The notes: a model not told the origin generated them from the letters alone. 43,836 bases of DNA from Paracoccus nototheniae (GCF_004335005.1 NZ_RQRT01000035.1:1-43836); one strand, 5' to 3'; shown: positions 17,740 to 27,764, numbered from the stretch's first letter. Program-made: numbers and translations.

Positions 17740-18279
17740 TCAGGATTCGCGCGGACCTCCGCCCAGCAGCTTGTCCAGCCCGGCAAAGGGGCGGCGGGTG
17801 TCGCCATCTTCGGACGCCTCGGGCGCAGGGGCTGAGGTCGTCAGCGCGGCGCCCTTGGCGCGGGGATATTCCGGCAGGGCCAACGACAGCGCCTCGACCA
17901 TGATGGCGCTGAGGTCGATGAAGGCGCCCAGAGGTTCCAGCGTCTCGTCCTGCATCTCGACCTCTTCGCCCTCGGGGGTGGACAGGCAGGGGGTGAACTG
18001 AATGCGCACGGGTTCGGAAATATCGGTGCGCACCGGTTTCAGCGTGACCACGCAGGGCTGGGTCACGCGGGCGGTCAGCGTGCCGGTCAGCAGCCAACCA
18101 TCCGTGCCATGGCCGCGCAGCTTGCCTTGAAAATCCAGCTTGGACAGCGCGTCGATGCCCAGTTCGGCCGCCATGGCGGTGCGGACATCCTCGGCCGGGC
18201 GCAGGTGAAAGGGGGTCACCGCATTGGGGTTCAGATGCGCGGTGCGCAAACGCTGCGGGTGCTTGTCAGGAGCGGTCAT
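17740..18279 (-). CDS. yceD: YceD family (DUF177) protein
   Basis: Protein of 179 residues encoded upstream of rpmF, its near-universal position. The family is linked to 23S rRNA/large-subunit accumulation. The recognisable core is [23 protein letters not shown] (about 60-83) followed by FTPCL and the acidic block [29 protein letters not shown]. The usual C-x-V...C arrangement has one Cys in QPCVVT and one in FTPCL. The end ([13 protein letters not shown]) is the typical PFA.L..L closing motif. No membrane segments or signal. Precise biochemical activity is not established. Confidence 0.9.
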   Translation of the reverse strand: MTAPDKHPQRLRTAHLNPNAVTPFHLRPAEDVRTAMAAELGIDALSKLDFQGKLRGHGTDGWLLTGTLTARVTQPCVVTLKPVRTDISEPVRIQFTPCLSTPEGEEVEMQDETLEPLGAFIDLSAIMVEALSLALPEYPRAKGAALTTSAPAPEASEDGDTRRPFAGLDKLLGGGPRES

Positions 18280-18428
18280 CGGGGCCTCGATCGGTCTGGC
18301 GCATGAAAGAAGGGCGGGGGGCGGCCCGAAAGCAGCCGCCCGGCATCGGATTGATATTCTTGAGCAGGGTGCCCGAGTTTGCTAGGCAGGGCGGGCCGCG
18401 TCAACCGCCCCAAGGAGGGAACCCGCCC

Positions 18429-18878
18429 ATGACCGCCATCAGAACCCTGATGACACTGGCGTTTCTGGCTGTCCTCGGGCTTGCCGCCTGTGCACCCATC
18501 TATCGCAATCACGGCTATGTGCCGCCCGCGCTGGAACTGGCGCAGGTGGTGCCCGGCCAGACGACCATCGACGATCTTCCCGCGCTGATCGGGCGCCCCT
18601 CGGCACAGGGGCTGCTGACCGGGTCGGGATGGTACTATGTCGGATCGCGCTGGCGCCGCATGGGCGCCGCCGCTCCGCAGGAAATTGACCGTACGGTCGT
18701 CGCCATCTCGTTCGCGCCCTCGGGCGTGGTCAGCAATGTCGAGACCTTTGGTCTCGAGCAGGGCCGCGTCGTCGCCCTGTCGCGCCGCGTGACCGAAGGC
18801 AGCGTGACCGAAATCTCTCTGATCGGGCAGCTGCTGGGCAATCTGGGGAACTTCCAGGCGGGCGAGCTGATCGATTGA
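18429..18878 (+). CDS. BamE-like outer-membrane lipoprotein (SmpA/OmlA)
   Basis: Predicted lipoprotein of 149 residues. The signal peptide runs to the lipobox LGLAAC with C21 as the acylated residue. The mature part has the SmpA/OmlA fold pattern: IYRNHGYVPPALELAQVVPGQTT..DLPALIGRPS, then GSGWYYVGSRWRR and a strand-rich C-terminus. BamE is an accessory of the BAM complex that inserts beta-barrels in the outer membrane. AAGGAGGGA at 18412-18420 supports ATG 18429 over the longer frame from 18303. It is divergent from yceD. An intrinsic terminator follows. Confidence 0.87.
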   Translation: MTAIRTLMTLAFLAVLGLAACAPIYRNHGYVPPALELAQVVPGQTTIDDLPALIGRPSAQGLLTGSGWYYVGSRWRRMGAAAPQEIDRTVVAISFAPSGVVSNVETFGLEQGRVVALSRRVTEGSVTEISLIGQLLGNLGNFQAGELID

Positions 18879-18932
18879 CGCCTGAAACAAGAGGATGCGA
18901 CCGTCGGGCCGCATCCCCTGACGCTTTGTACC

Positions 18933-18954
18933 GCGCCTGTCAGACGGCGCTTTT
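18933..18954 (+). terminator. Terminator after the BamE-like gene
   Basis: GCGCC-tgtcagac-GGCGC followed by TTTT (18933-18954). A second perfect 7-bp hairpin, GGATGCG / CGCATCC (18893-18899 and 18910-18916), lies just upstream, within the 75-base gap between two convergent genes. Confidence 0.65.
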
Positions 18955-19970
18955 CAGGCTGCGGCTGCCAGCTCGGCTGCCAGCCGGTGCAGATCGTCGC
19001 GATGCCCGGTCCGCCCCGACGGCAGGTCCGGGTTTGAGGTCATCGCCATGGCCATCGCGGGCAGCCGCCGCGTCGCGGGAAAGACATAGACCATCTGCCC
19101 GCCATAGCCCCAGCCATAGCGCACGTCGCGCCCGTTCATCTGGCCCAGAAACCAGCCATAGCCATAGCCCTGCCCGCTGAAGATGCTGGCGGTGCGGCAC
19201 TGCCAGCTTTCCTCGATCCAACGCTCGGGCACGATCTGGCGCCCGCCGGCCTGTCCGCCGCGCGCATACATGGCACCAAAGGCCAGCAGGGATCGCGTGG
19301 TCATCGCCATCTGATTGCCGCCCAGATAGATGCCCTGCGGATCGCGGTCCCATCCGGTGATGCGGAACCCGGGGACCGGCCCCAGCCAGTCGCCCGCCAC
19401 ATCCAGCAAGGGCCTGCCCGTCACCCGGGTCAGGATCGCCGCGACCAGATGGGTCGAGGCGGTGGAATATTGCATCCGCGTCCCCGGATCCTGCGTGAAG
19501 GGCGCGGCCAGCGCGCTGCGCACCCAGTTGGGGCTGCTGACCCAACGGCCATAATTCTGGCCCGACTGCCGTTCCAGCCCAGCCTGCATCGACAACAGAT
19601 TGCCAAGCGTGATGCGGTTCAGCCGGGGATCGGGGTTGCCGGGCAGATCGCCGCTGAGCAAGGGGGCGATCGGCTGGTCCGCGCCCTCCAGCAGACCTTG
19701 CGCGATGGCGATGCCGGTCAGGGCCGAGACCACCGATTTCGAGGCCGACTTGATGTTCGTGGAGCTGTCGGGGGTGAACCCGTGATAGCCTTGGGCGGCC
19801 AATTCGACCCCCTGCGCGCCATCATCGCGCCACAGCGTGATGGCGCGCAGGGGTGCCATTTGCCGGGCCTGGGTCAGCAGGGGCTGCAGGCTGGCTTGCG
19901 CCAGACGGGGGGCGGCCAGCAAAGGCAGCGTGGCGGCGGCGGTCAGGATCAGGGTGCGACGTTTCATCAT
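18954..19970 (-). CDS. Secreted serine hydrolase (class C beta-lactamase/esterase fold)
   Basis: Protein of 338 residues with an N-terminal export signal (MMKRRTLILTAAATLPLLAA, cleavage after AQA). The active-site S-x-x-K is S75-A-S-K78 within IKSASKSVVSAL; the next conserved element is Y168 in MQYSTASTHL, and WGYGGQ near 312 stands where the KTG/HxG strand lies. The family includes penicillin-binding esterases, D-aminopeptidases and true AmpC enzymes. The sequence looks more like the esterase-type serine hydrolases than a resistance enzyme. ATG 19970 and 19967 are adjacent; the upstream frame extension lacks a signal. Substrate unknown. Confidence 0.85.
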   Translation of the reverse strand: MMKRRTLILTAAATLPLLAAPRLAQASLQPLLTQARQMAPLRAITLWRDDGAQGVELAAQGYHGFTPDSSTNIKSASKSVVSALTGIAIAQGLLEGADQPIAPLLSGDLPGNPDPRLNRITLGNLLSMQAGLERQSGQNYGRWVSSPNWVRSALAAPFTQDPGTRMQYSTASTHLVAAILTRVTGRPLLDVAGDWLGPVPGFRITGWDRDPQGIYLGGNQMAMTTRSLLAFGAMYARGGQAGGRQIVPERWIEESWQCRTASIFSGQGYGYGWFLGQMNGRDVRYGWGYGGQMVYVFPATRRLPAMAMAMTSNPDLPSGRTGHRDDLHRLAAELAAAA

Positions 19971-20073
19971 GGCGCCAATATGGGGCGGCGCGCGCGTCAG
20001 GGGCAATCACGCTTGCGTGGGGCGGGTGCGACCATTACGCAAGGACGCATCCTGCCCCGAAAGGCCCCCCGAC

Positions 20074-20802
20074 ATGAGCGCGCTGGACGATCTTGCCCCG
20101 GTCCCCTTCCACGATGCCGATGCGCCGCAGCGCGCGCGGATGCTGTCGCGGCTGGCCGATACCCAGCTGTCCGTCGCCCTGCTGCGCGAGCCGGTCCATG
20201 ACGAGGTCGAGCTGCAGATCTTTGATCTGGACGGCGTCCGCACGGCGCTGGCCTGCGATGCCGAGGATCGGCTGGCCGATTTCTTTGGCAAGCCGGTGGC
20301 CTATGCCGCCCTGCCGGGACGGATTCTGGCGGGGCTGTTGAAATCGGACGGTGCGGGGTTGCTGGTCAATCCCGGCCACCCGTCCGAGATGCTGCTGGAT
20401 GCGACCATGCTGGACTGGCTGACCGGCGCCCTGCAGGCTGCCCCCGAGGCGGACGAGGCGCATCTGCAGCTCTCCGCCCCCGACCGCGACGTGGCCGATG
20501 CGCTGGCCGCGCCGCTGGCCGAACGTCTGGCCGATCTGCGCGGGATGGTGGCCGGGGCGGCGCTGGTCGGGGTTCAGGGCGCGGGCCATGCGGTGATGAT
20601 CGCGGGCGCGCCGGTCGATCGCCAGCCCGCCATCGCCAAGGCCCTGTCCGAGGCGCTGGCCTTTCTGCCCGCCCAGCCCGGCGGGGTCGATATCACCTTT
20701 GCCCAGACCGCTCCGCCCCCCGGTGCGCTGCTGTTCGATCTGTCCGCACCCGTGCCTGAAGAGCCGGCTTCCCGCCCGGATCGTCCGCCGATCCTGCGCT
20801 AA
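20074..20802 (+). CDS. SseB-like protein
   Basis: Protein of 242 residues, cytosolic, with no signal or membrane segment. The N-terminal ~130 residues match the SseB N-terminal domain pattern: RMLSRLADTQLSVALLREP, then FDLDGVRTALACDAEDRLADF and YAALPGRILAGLLKSDGAGLLVNPGHPSEMLL. The C-terminal region is Ala-rich and ends in a Pro-rich tail. In Salmonella, SseB domains occur in enhanced-serine-sensitivity proteins and the unrelated T3SS SseB; here only the family fold can be claimed. It is divergent from the serine hydrolase with ~100 bases between. AAAGG at 20060-20064 precedes ATG 20074. Confidence 0.75.
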   Translation: MSALDDLAPVPFHDADAPQRARMLSRLADTQLSVALLREPVHDEVELQIFDLDGVRTALACDAEDRLADFFGKPVAYAALPGRILAGLLKSDGAGLLVNPGHPSEMLLDATMLDWLTGALQAAPEADEAHLQLSAPDRDVADALAAPLAERLADLRGMVAGAALVGVQGAGHAVMIAGAPVDRQPAIAKALSEALAFLPAQPGGVDITFAQTAPPPGALLFDLSAPVPEEPASRPDRPPILR

Positions 20803-20853
20803 ACGGGGCCAAGTGCGGTTGCGAAGCCGTCATCAACCTGCGACAAACCCGCC

Positions 20854-21555
20854 ATGCAGTTGCGTCACAAGGCCCTTGCCGTCCATCTTCTGACCGCCAC
20901 CGGTGCGGTCCTTGCCATGCTGGCCATGCTGGCCGCCGTTCAAGCCGATTGGGCGATGATGTTCCTGTGGCTGGTCGTGGCCTTTGTCGTCGATGGCATC
21001 GACGGCCCTCTGGCCCGGCGATACGAGGTCAAGCGCAACTGGCCCGCCTATGACGGCGTGCTGATGGACCTGATCATCGATTATCTGACCTATGTGTTCA
21101 TCCCCGCCTTTGCGCTGTTCCAGTCGGGGCTGCTGTCGGGCTGGACGGGCTGGTTCGCGATCATCGTCATCGTGTTCGCCAGCGTCGTCTATTTCGCCGA
21201 CACCCGGATGAAGACGCGCGACAATTCCTTTGCGGGCTTTCCCGGCTGCTGGAACATGGTCGTGCTGGTCCTGTTCGCGGTCGAGCCGCATTGGACGGTC
21301 ATCCTGCTGATCGTCATCGCGCTGAGCATCGCGATGTTCACCAACATCAAATTCATCCACCCCGTCCGGACCGAGCGGTGGCGGCTCGTGTCGCTGCCCA
21401 TGTCGCTGGCATGGGTGGTCTTTGCGGTTTGGGCGGCGCTGGTGGATTTCCATCCCGAAAGCTGGGCGACACTGGGGCTGGTCGTAACCTCTCTGTGGCT
21501 GCTGTTCGCGGGGGCGGCGCAACAGCTGATCCCGCTGCCCCGGCGCCGGGCCTGA
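20854..21555 (+). CDS. pcs: Phosphatidylcholine synthase
   Basis: Integral membrane CDP-alcohol phosphotransferase of 233 residues that condenses CDP-diacylglycerol with choline to make phosphatidylcholine in one step. The catalytic signature D-G-x2-A-R-x(n)-G-x3-D-x3-D is visible as DGIDGPLARRYEV...YDGVLMDLIIDY, in the first third. About seven or eight hydrophobic helices follow. The NWPAYDG and the FPGCWN segments are typical of Pcs rather than PssA or PgsA. It is the only gene between SseB and a convergent transporter, and ends close to an intrinsic terminator that serves the latter. Confidence 0.93.
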   Translation: MQLRHKALAVHLLTATGAVLAMLAMLAAVQADWAMMFLWLVVAFVVDGIDGPLARRYEVKRNWPAYDGVLMDLIIDYLTYVFIPAFALFQSGLLSGWTGWFAIIVIVFASVVYFADTRMKTRDNSFAGFPGCWNMVVLVLFAVEPHWTVILLIVIALSIAMFTNIKFIHPVRTERWRLVSLPMSLAWVVFAVWAALVDFHPESWATLGLVVTSLWLLFAGAAQQLIPLPRRRA

Positions 21556-21581
21556 TCCTGTCCAATCGATAAGACGCAAAA

Positions 21582-21612
21582 AGGGGCGGGCGCGATCATC
21601 GCGCCCGCCCCT
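21582..21612 (-). terminator. Intrinsic terminator of the AGCS symporter gene
   Basis: Near-perfect 15-bp inverted repeat (21582-21596 and 21598-21612) that is G/C-rich, with TTTTT directly after it on the minus strand. It sits 20 bases after the symporter stop, and the same stem could also end the convergent pcs transcript. Confidence 0.88.
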
Positions 21613-21632
21613 GTCGCGTGGGTCCGTCCGGT

Positions 21633-23162
21633 CTATTCGAACTTGCGGATCTCGCCGGATTTCAGGCGGGACAGATAGCGGTTCATCTCGACCTTGACGA
21701 TCGGCATCAGCAGATACAGCGCCAGGATGTTGACCACCGCCATGGCAAAGATCGCCGCATCCGAAAAGTCGATGACGGGGCCCAGCCCGGCCGAGGCGCC
21801 GATGACGACGAACAGGCAGAAGATGACCTTGAAGATCAGTTCCTTGGTCTGACCCTCGCCGAACAGGAACGTCCAGGCCTTGAGGCCGTAATAGCTCCAC
21901 GAGATCATCGTCGAAAAGGCGAACAGCACCACGGCCAGCACAAGGATATAGCGGAACCAGCCAAAGGCGCTGCTGAACGCGTCCGAGGTCAGGGCCACGC
22001 CACTGTTGCCGGTCACGGTCTGGATGCCGTCGCCTGCCTCGTTGATCAGGAACAGGCCGGTGGTCGGATCCTGAATCAGCTGGCCGGTGATGATGATGAC
22101 CAGTGCCGTCATGGTGCAGATCACCACGGTGTCGATGAACGGCTCCAGCAGGGATACCACGCCCTCTGTCACCGGCTCTTTGGTGCGGACGGCGCTGTGG
22201 GCGATGGCGGCGGATCCGACGCCTGCCTCGTTGGAAAAGGCCGCGCGGCGAAAGCCCTGGATCAGCGCGCCGATGGCCCCGCCGACGACGCCGTCATTGG
22301 TAAAGGCGCCCGCAAAGATCTGGCCGAAGGCGGTCCCGATCATGTCATAGTTCATGCCGATGATGATCAGCGCCGTGCCGACATAGACCGCAGCCATGAA
22401 GGGCACGATCTTTTCGGTCACGCTGGCGATGGATTTCAGACCGCCGACGATGACCAGAAAGACGATGATCGCCATCACAAGGCCGGTGATCCAGCCGGGA
22501 TAGGGGCCCACGACATTGGTGATCTGGGCATGGGCCTGATTGGCCTGGAACATGTTTCCGCCGCCAAAGGATCCCAGAATGCAGAAGATCGAGAACAGCA
22601 CCGCCATGAACTTGCCGCCCGGCAGGCCGCGTTCGGCAAAACCCTTGGTCATGTAATACATCGGGCCGCCCGACACCGTGCCGTCGGCATATTCATTGCG
22701 GTATTTGACGCCAAGCGTGCATTCGGTGAACTTGGAGGCCATGCCCAGCAAGCCCGCCACGATCATCCAGAAGGTCGCGCCGGGGCCGCCGATGCCGATG
22801 GCCACCGCGACGCCCGCGATATTGCCCAGACCCACCGTGCCCGACAGGGCGGTGGTCAGCGCCTGAAAGTGGCTGACCTCGCCCGCGTCATTGGGGTCCG
22901 AATAATCGCCGCGCACCAGCGCAAGGGCATGGCCAAAGGCGCGGATCTGAATGAAGCCGAAATAGATGGTAAAGATGGTCGCTGCGATCACCAGCCAGCC
23001 GACGATCCAGGGAAATGTCGTGCCCGGAAAGTTGGAAAAGATCAGCGTGACGAACCATCCGGTCGAACTGGCAAAGATCTGGTTGATCGTCTCGTCGATG
23101 CCCTGCGCGGCGGCGGGGCTGGCGATCAGCGCGGCCAGCGCCGCAAGTGATGCTTTGTTCAT
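21633..23162 (-). CDS. Sodium:alanine/glycine symporter (AGCS family)
   Basis: Inner-membrane Na+-coupled amino-acid symporter of 509 residues with about ten hydrophobic helices. Family landmarks include GTVGLGNIAGVAVAIGIGGPGATFWM (helix with the substrate region), ALIQGFRRAAFSNEAGVGSAAIAHSA, and FSTMISWSYYGLKAWTFLFG. It starts with a hydrophobic export-type segment ending PAAAQG. ATG 23162 is used; the longer open frame further upstream is antisense noise in the USP gene region. The universal-stress gene ends only 26 bases upstream on the same strand, so they probably share a transcript. Substrate could be alanine, glycine or a related small amino acid. Confidence 0.92.
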   Translation of the reverse strand: MNKASLAALAALIASPAAAQGIDETINQIFASSTGWFVTLIFSNFPGTTFPWIVGWLVIAATIFTIYFGFIQIRAFGHALALVRGDYSDPNDAGEVSHFQALTTALSGTVGLGNIAGVAVAIGIGGPGATFWMIVAGLLGMASKFTECTLGVKYRNEYADGTVSGGPMYYMTKGFAERGLPGGKFMAVLFSIFCILGSFGGGNMFQANQAHAQITNVVGPYPGWITGLVMAIIVFLVIVGGLKSIASVTEKIVPFMAAVYVGTALIIIGMNYDMIGTAFGQIFAGAFTNDGVVGGAIGALIQGFRRAAFSNEAGVGSAAIAHSAVRTKEPVTEGVVSLLEPFIDTVVICTMTALVIIITGQLIQDPTTGLFLINEAGDGIQTVTGNSGVALTSDAFSSAFGWFRYILVLAVVLFAFSTMISWSYYGLKAWTFLFGEGQTKELIFKVIFCLFVVIGASAGLGPVIDFSDAAIFAMAVVNILALYLLMPIVKVEMNRYLSRLKSGEIRKFE

Positions 23163-23188
23163 ATGTCTTGTCCCTGTTGCGGCGCGGA

Positions 23189-23623
23189 TCATGGCACGAT
23201 CACCACGGGCACCGGCGCGACCTGCGCCAGCGTGGCGGCGACCGATCCGAAGATGCGCGAGGCAAAGCCGGAATTGCCCATCCGGCCGATAAAGATCATC
23301 GCCGCGCCTTCGTCTTTCGCGATGCGGCACAGCGTTTCGGCGATATGGCCATAGCGCAGCGTGGTGGTGCAGGGGATGCCCGCATCCTCGACGCGCTTGA
23401 CCATGGGGGTCAGGATGGCGGCTTCGGCACGCTGCAATTCCTCTTTGCGGCGGCGGTGGCGTTCCTCGACCTCGGCGGCGGTCAGAAAGCTGTAGGGCGA
23501 CCACTCCAGCACATGGGCGATCAGGATATTGTCCCCCTGCGCCTGCGCGCGGGTGATGGCAAAGTCCAGGGCGCGTTTCGAGGCATCGCTGCCGTCGAAG
23601 CCCACGACGATCTTGCGTGACAT
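23189..23623 (-). CDS. Universal stress protein (UspA type)
   Basis: Single-domain protein of 144 residues. Starts MSRKIVVGFDGSDASKRALD, typical Usp strand-helix entry, and closes with the nucleotide-binding G-x2-G-x9-G-S motif (GRMGNSGFASRIFGS) plus PVPVVIVP. The intact motif suggests an ATP-binding Usp. It is followed after 26 bases by the AGCS symporter, so it may modulate the transporter or simply be co-expressed; that link is inference. Divergent from leuA. Confidence 0.92.
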   Translation of the reverse strand: MSRKIVVGFDGSDASKRALDFAITRAQAQGDNILIAHVLEWSPYSFLTAAEVEERHRRRKEELQRAEAAILTPMVKRVEDAGIPCTTTLRYGHIAETLCRIAKDEGAAMIFIGRMGNSGFASRIFGSVAATLAQVAPVPVVIVP

Positions 23624-23809
23624 CGTTCCCTCATCTGTTGGTTGTCGTTTCTGGTTGTCGTGCTGAAAGGATAGGCAGGCTTGGCGGGTGGGGCCAGCAA
23701 AAATGTGTCGTTACAATGACGGGGCGCAGGACTGCGTCCGAACTGCCTCGTTCGCGGGCGGTGAAGATCAGGGCTTTTCAAGCGTCGCGCGCGGAGGCAT
23801 ATTCGCCCC

Positions 23810-23917
23810 ATGACCCGGATGATGCCCTTTGCCGTTGCCCCGACCGTGCCCCATGGCGCGCGTCCGGCCGTGCCGTCCCGTGGTCTGCTGCTGCTGCTGC
23901 TTCTTACGCTGCGCTGA
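23810..23917 (+). CDS. leuL: leuA leader peptide (leucine-rich)
   Basis: A short frame of 35 codons, MTRMMPFAVAP...GLLLLLLLTLR, ending 80 bases before leuA. It contains seven consecutive Leu codons (five CTG and two CTT, 23885-23905), then Thr, Leu and Arg before the TGA at 23915-23917. This is the pattern of ribosome-mediated attenuation in leucine biosynthesis: leucine starvation stalls the ribosome at the Leu run. The start is ATG 23810; ATG 23819 and 23822 are in frame too, and the true start is uncertain. The same bases in another frame give a Cys run, which is a shadow. Confidence 0.85.
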   Translation: MTRMMPFAVAPTVPHGARPAVPSRGLLLLLLLTLR

Positions 23918-23968
23918 GCGGGTCTTCCGGGCCACCGCTCAGTCAGGTCAGCGCCCGGAGAACCTTTT
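23914..23968 (+). promoter_or_regulatory. Attenuator of leuA (alternative hairpins)
   Basis: Two mutually interfering stems follow the Leu codons. Antiterminator: CTGAGCGG (23914-23921) with CCGCTCAG (23935-23942), whose 5' arm covers the leader stop codon. Terminator: GGTCTTCCGGGC (23921-23932) with GCCCGGAGAACC (23953-23964), followed by TTTT (23965-23968). The terminator's 5' arm lies in the antiterminator's loop. Expected logic: a ribosome that reaches the stop blocks the first stem and lets the terminator form; a ribosome stalled on Leu codons does the reverse. Pairings are seen; the regulatory logic is inferred. Confidence 0.75.
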
Positions 23969-23997
23969 CCCACGGCCTCGTAAGAAAGACTGCACAG

Positions 23998-25560
23998 ATG
24001 ACCGATCAGAACCGCGTCGTGATTTTCGACACCACCCTGCGCGACGGCGAACAATCGCCCGGCGCCACCATGTCCCATGCCGAAAAGCTGGAAATCGCCC
24101 AGATGCTGGACGAGATGGGCGTGGACATCATCGAGGCGGGCTTTCCCATCGCCTCGGAAGGTGATTTCGCCGCCGTGTCCGAAATCGCCCGGCTGGCGAA
24201 GACCAGCGTGATCTGCGGCCTCGCCCGCGCCCAGATCCCCGATATCGACCGCTGCTGGGAGGCGGTGAAGCACGCAAAACGCCCCCGCATCCACACCTTC
24301 ATCGGCACCTCGCCGCTGCACCGGGCGATCCCCAATCTGGACATGGACCAGATGGCAGACCGCATCCACCAGACCGTGACCCATGCCCGCAACCTGTGCG
24401 ACAATGTGCAATGGTCGCCGATGGACGCGACGCGGACGGAACATGATTACCTGTGCCGGGTGGTCGAAATCGCCATCAAGGCGGGTGCCACCACGATCAA
24501 CATCCCCGACACGGTGGGTTACACCGCGCCGCGCGAATCCGCCGCCCTGATCCGCATGCTGCTGGAACGGGTGCCGGGCGCGGACGACATCATCTTTGCG
24601 ACGCATTGCCACAACGATCTGGGCATGGCGACCGCCAACAGCTTGGCCGCCGTCGAGGCGGGGGCGCGGCAGATCGAATGTACGATCAACGGCCTTGGCG
24701 AACGCGCCGGCAACACCGCCCTGGAAGAGGTGGTGATGGCGATGCGGGTCAGGAACGACATCCTGCCCTATCAGACAGGCATCGACACCACCAAGATCAT
24801 GGGCATCTCGCGCCGCGTGGCCGCCGTGTCGGGGTTTCCGGTCCAGTTCAACAAGGCCATCGTCGGCAAGAACGCCTTTCTGCATGAATCGGGCATCCAT
24901 CAGGATGGCGTGCTGAAAAACGTCGAGACTTTCGAGATCATGCGCCCCGCCGATATCGGCCTGACCGAAAACAACATCGCCATGGGCAAGCATTCGGGCC
25001 GCGCCGCGCTGCGCGCCAAGCTGGCCGATCTGGGATACGAGGTGGGCGACAACCAGCTGAAGGACATCTTCGTGCGCTTCAAGGCTTTGGCCGACCGCAA
25101 GAAAGAGGTCTATGACGACGACATCATCGCGCTGGTGCTGGACGCCGCCGCCAATACTGCCGAAGATCATCTGCAGGTCACGCATCTGCGCGTCATCTGC
25201 GGCAGCGACGGGCAATCCGCCGATCTGACCATGACCGTGGGCGGTCAGGAAATGCGCGCCGAGACGACCGGCGACGGTCCGGTCGATGCCTGCTTCAACG
25301 CCGTGCGCCAGATCTTTCCGCACGAGGCGCGGCTGCTGCTGTATCAGGTCCATGCCGTGACCGAGGGCACCGACGCGCAGGCCACCGTCAGCGTCCGGAT
25401 GGAGGAAGAGGGCCGCATCGTCACCGGTCAGGCCGCCGACACGGACACGATTCTGGCATCGGTCAAGGCCTATGTGGGGGCGCTGAACCGGCTGATCCTG
25501 CGCCGCGCGATGACCGGGCAGAACAGCGATGCCCGGCAAATCACCATGTATTCGCACTGA
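23998..25560 (+). CDS. leuA: 2-isopropylmalate synthase
   Basis: First committed enzyme of leucine synthesis: condenses acetyl-CoA with 2-oxoisovalerate. 520 residues, long form with the C-terminal regulatory domain. Catalytic domain motifs: FDTTLRDGEQSPG (10-22, metal-binding D11), HCHNDLGMATAN (203-214) and GLGERAGN. The C-terminal ~130 residues form the LeuA allosteric domain that mediates leucine feedback inhibition in the family. Start ATG 23998 matches the conserved N-terminus. It is preceded by the leader peptide and attenuator at 23810-23968, so both transcription attenuation and feedback inhibition are likely. Confidence 0.97.
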   Translation: MTDQNRVVIFDTTLRDGEQSPGATMSHAEKLEIAQMLDEMGVDIIEAGFPIASEGDFAAVSEIARLAKTSVICGLARAQIPDIDRCWEAVKHAKRPRIHTFIGTSPLHRAIPNLDMDQMADRIHQTVTHARNLCDNVQWSPMDATRTEHDYLCRVVEIAIKAGATTINIPDTVGYTAPRESAALIRMLLERVPGADDIIFATHCHNDLGMATANSLAAVEAGARQIECTINGLGERAGNTALEEVVMAMRVRNDILPYQTGIDTTKIMGISRRVAAVSGFPVQFNKAIVGKNAFLHESGIHQDGVLKNVETFEIMRPADIGLTENNIAMGKHSGRAALRAKLADLGYEVGDNQLKDIFVRFKALADRKKEVYDDDIIALVLDAAANTAEDHLQVTHLRVICGSDGQSADLTMTVGGQEMRAETTGDGPVDACFNAVRQIFPHEARLLLYQVHAVTEGTDAQATVSVRMEEEGRIVTGQAADTDTILASVKAYVGALNRLILRRAMTGQNSDARQITMYSH

Positions 25561-26799
<1,239 letters not shown>

Positions 26800-26825
26800 T
26801 CCGGCCTGACGGCAGGAGGCGCTGA

Positions 26826-27764
26826 ATGGCGCAGAAGGGTCCAGATTTCGCCACGCCCGTCCGGCGCGTGCTGATCGCTGTTCTGGCGCTGCTGCTGCTT
26901 GGGCTGTTCCTGTTCTGGCGCATCGACAGCCCCCGCGCCGAACAGATGCGCACCGCGATGATCGACCGCATCGTGCCACGGTTCGAATGGGCTCTGGTGC
27001 CCGCGACGCGGCTGACGCAGATGGTCGCGGGGTTTCAAAGCTATGCCCGCCTTTATGAGCAAAATCAGGAACTGCGCCGCGAATTGCAGCGCATGTCCGC
27101 CTGGAAAGAGGCCGCCGTCCAGCTGGAGCAGGAAAATTCCAAGCTGCTGGCCCAGAACAATGTCCGCATCGATCCGGCCCTGACTAGCGTCACGGGCGTG
27201 GTGATGGTCGACAGCGGCTCGGCCTTTCGTCAGTCGGTGCTGCTGAACGTGGGCGCGCAGGACGGCATCGTCGAGGGTTGGGCCACGATGGACGGGCTGG
27301 GGCTGGTGGGCCGGATTTCCGGCGTGGGCCAGCGCACCAGCCGGGTCGTGCTGATGACCGATCCCTCCTCGCGCCTGCCGGTGACGGTGCAGCCGACCGG
27401 GGAACGGGCGCTGCTGACGGGCGACAACACGCCCCTGCCGCTGCTGGATTTCGTCGAACAGGGCGACAATGTGCGACCGGGCGACCGGGTGGTCAGTTCG
27501 GGCGATGGCGGGGTGTTCCCGCCGGGACTGCTGGTCGGACAGGTCGCGCAGGGCAGCGACGGGCGCCTGCGCCTGCGCATGGCCGCCGATTACGAACGGC
27601 TGGAATTTCTGCGCGTGCTGCGATCCCACCCGGCCGAGGATGTGGTGGACAGTCAGGCGGTGATTCGCGGCGGGCGGGCCGGATTCATCGGGCCGCAGCT
27701 GCCGCAATCGCCCGTCGATGCGGCCCGCGCCACCGATCCGCTGAACCCGGGAACCGCGCCGTGA
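26826..27764 (+). CDS. mreC: Rod-shape-determining protein MreC
   Basis: Periplasmic scaffold of the elongasome, 312 residues. One N-terminal transmembrane helix (about 17-35), a coiled coil (about 72-115, starting YARLYEQNQELRRELQRM), then two beta-rich domains containing NVGAQDGIVEGWATM, GLVGRISGVG and GDRVVSSGDGGVFPPGLLVG. A short Pro/Ala-rich tail closes the protein. Its stop overlaps the GTG start of mreD (GTGA). Confidence 0.96.
   Translation: MAQKGPDFATPVRRVLIAVLALLLLGLFLFWRIDSPRAEQMRTAMIDRIVPRFEWALVPATRLTQMVAGFQSYARLYEQNQELRRELQRMSAWKEAAVQLEQENSKLLAQNNVRIDPALTSVTGVVMVDSGSAFRQSVLLNVGAQDGIVEGWATMDGLGLVGRISGVGQRTSRVVLMTDPSSRLPVTVQPTGERALLTGDNTPLPLLDFVEQGDNVRPGDRVVSSGDGGVFPPGLLVGQVAQGSDGRLRLRMAADYERLEFLRVLRSHPAEDVVDSQAVIRGGRAGFIGPQLPQSPVDAARATDPLNPGTAP

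Noticed and set aside
17280..17807. 175-codon frame extending rpmF upstream
   Set aside because: Only the last 68 codons match L32; the upstream part overlaps yceD and the spacer and has no similarity. ATG 17486 has the ribosome site.
23829..24164. Cys-rich peptide frame (CCCCC) before leuA
   Set aside because: The Cys run is the +1 reading of the CTG/CTT leucine codons of the leader peptide; no independent evidence.
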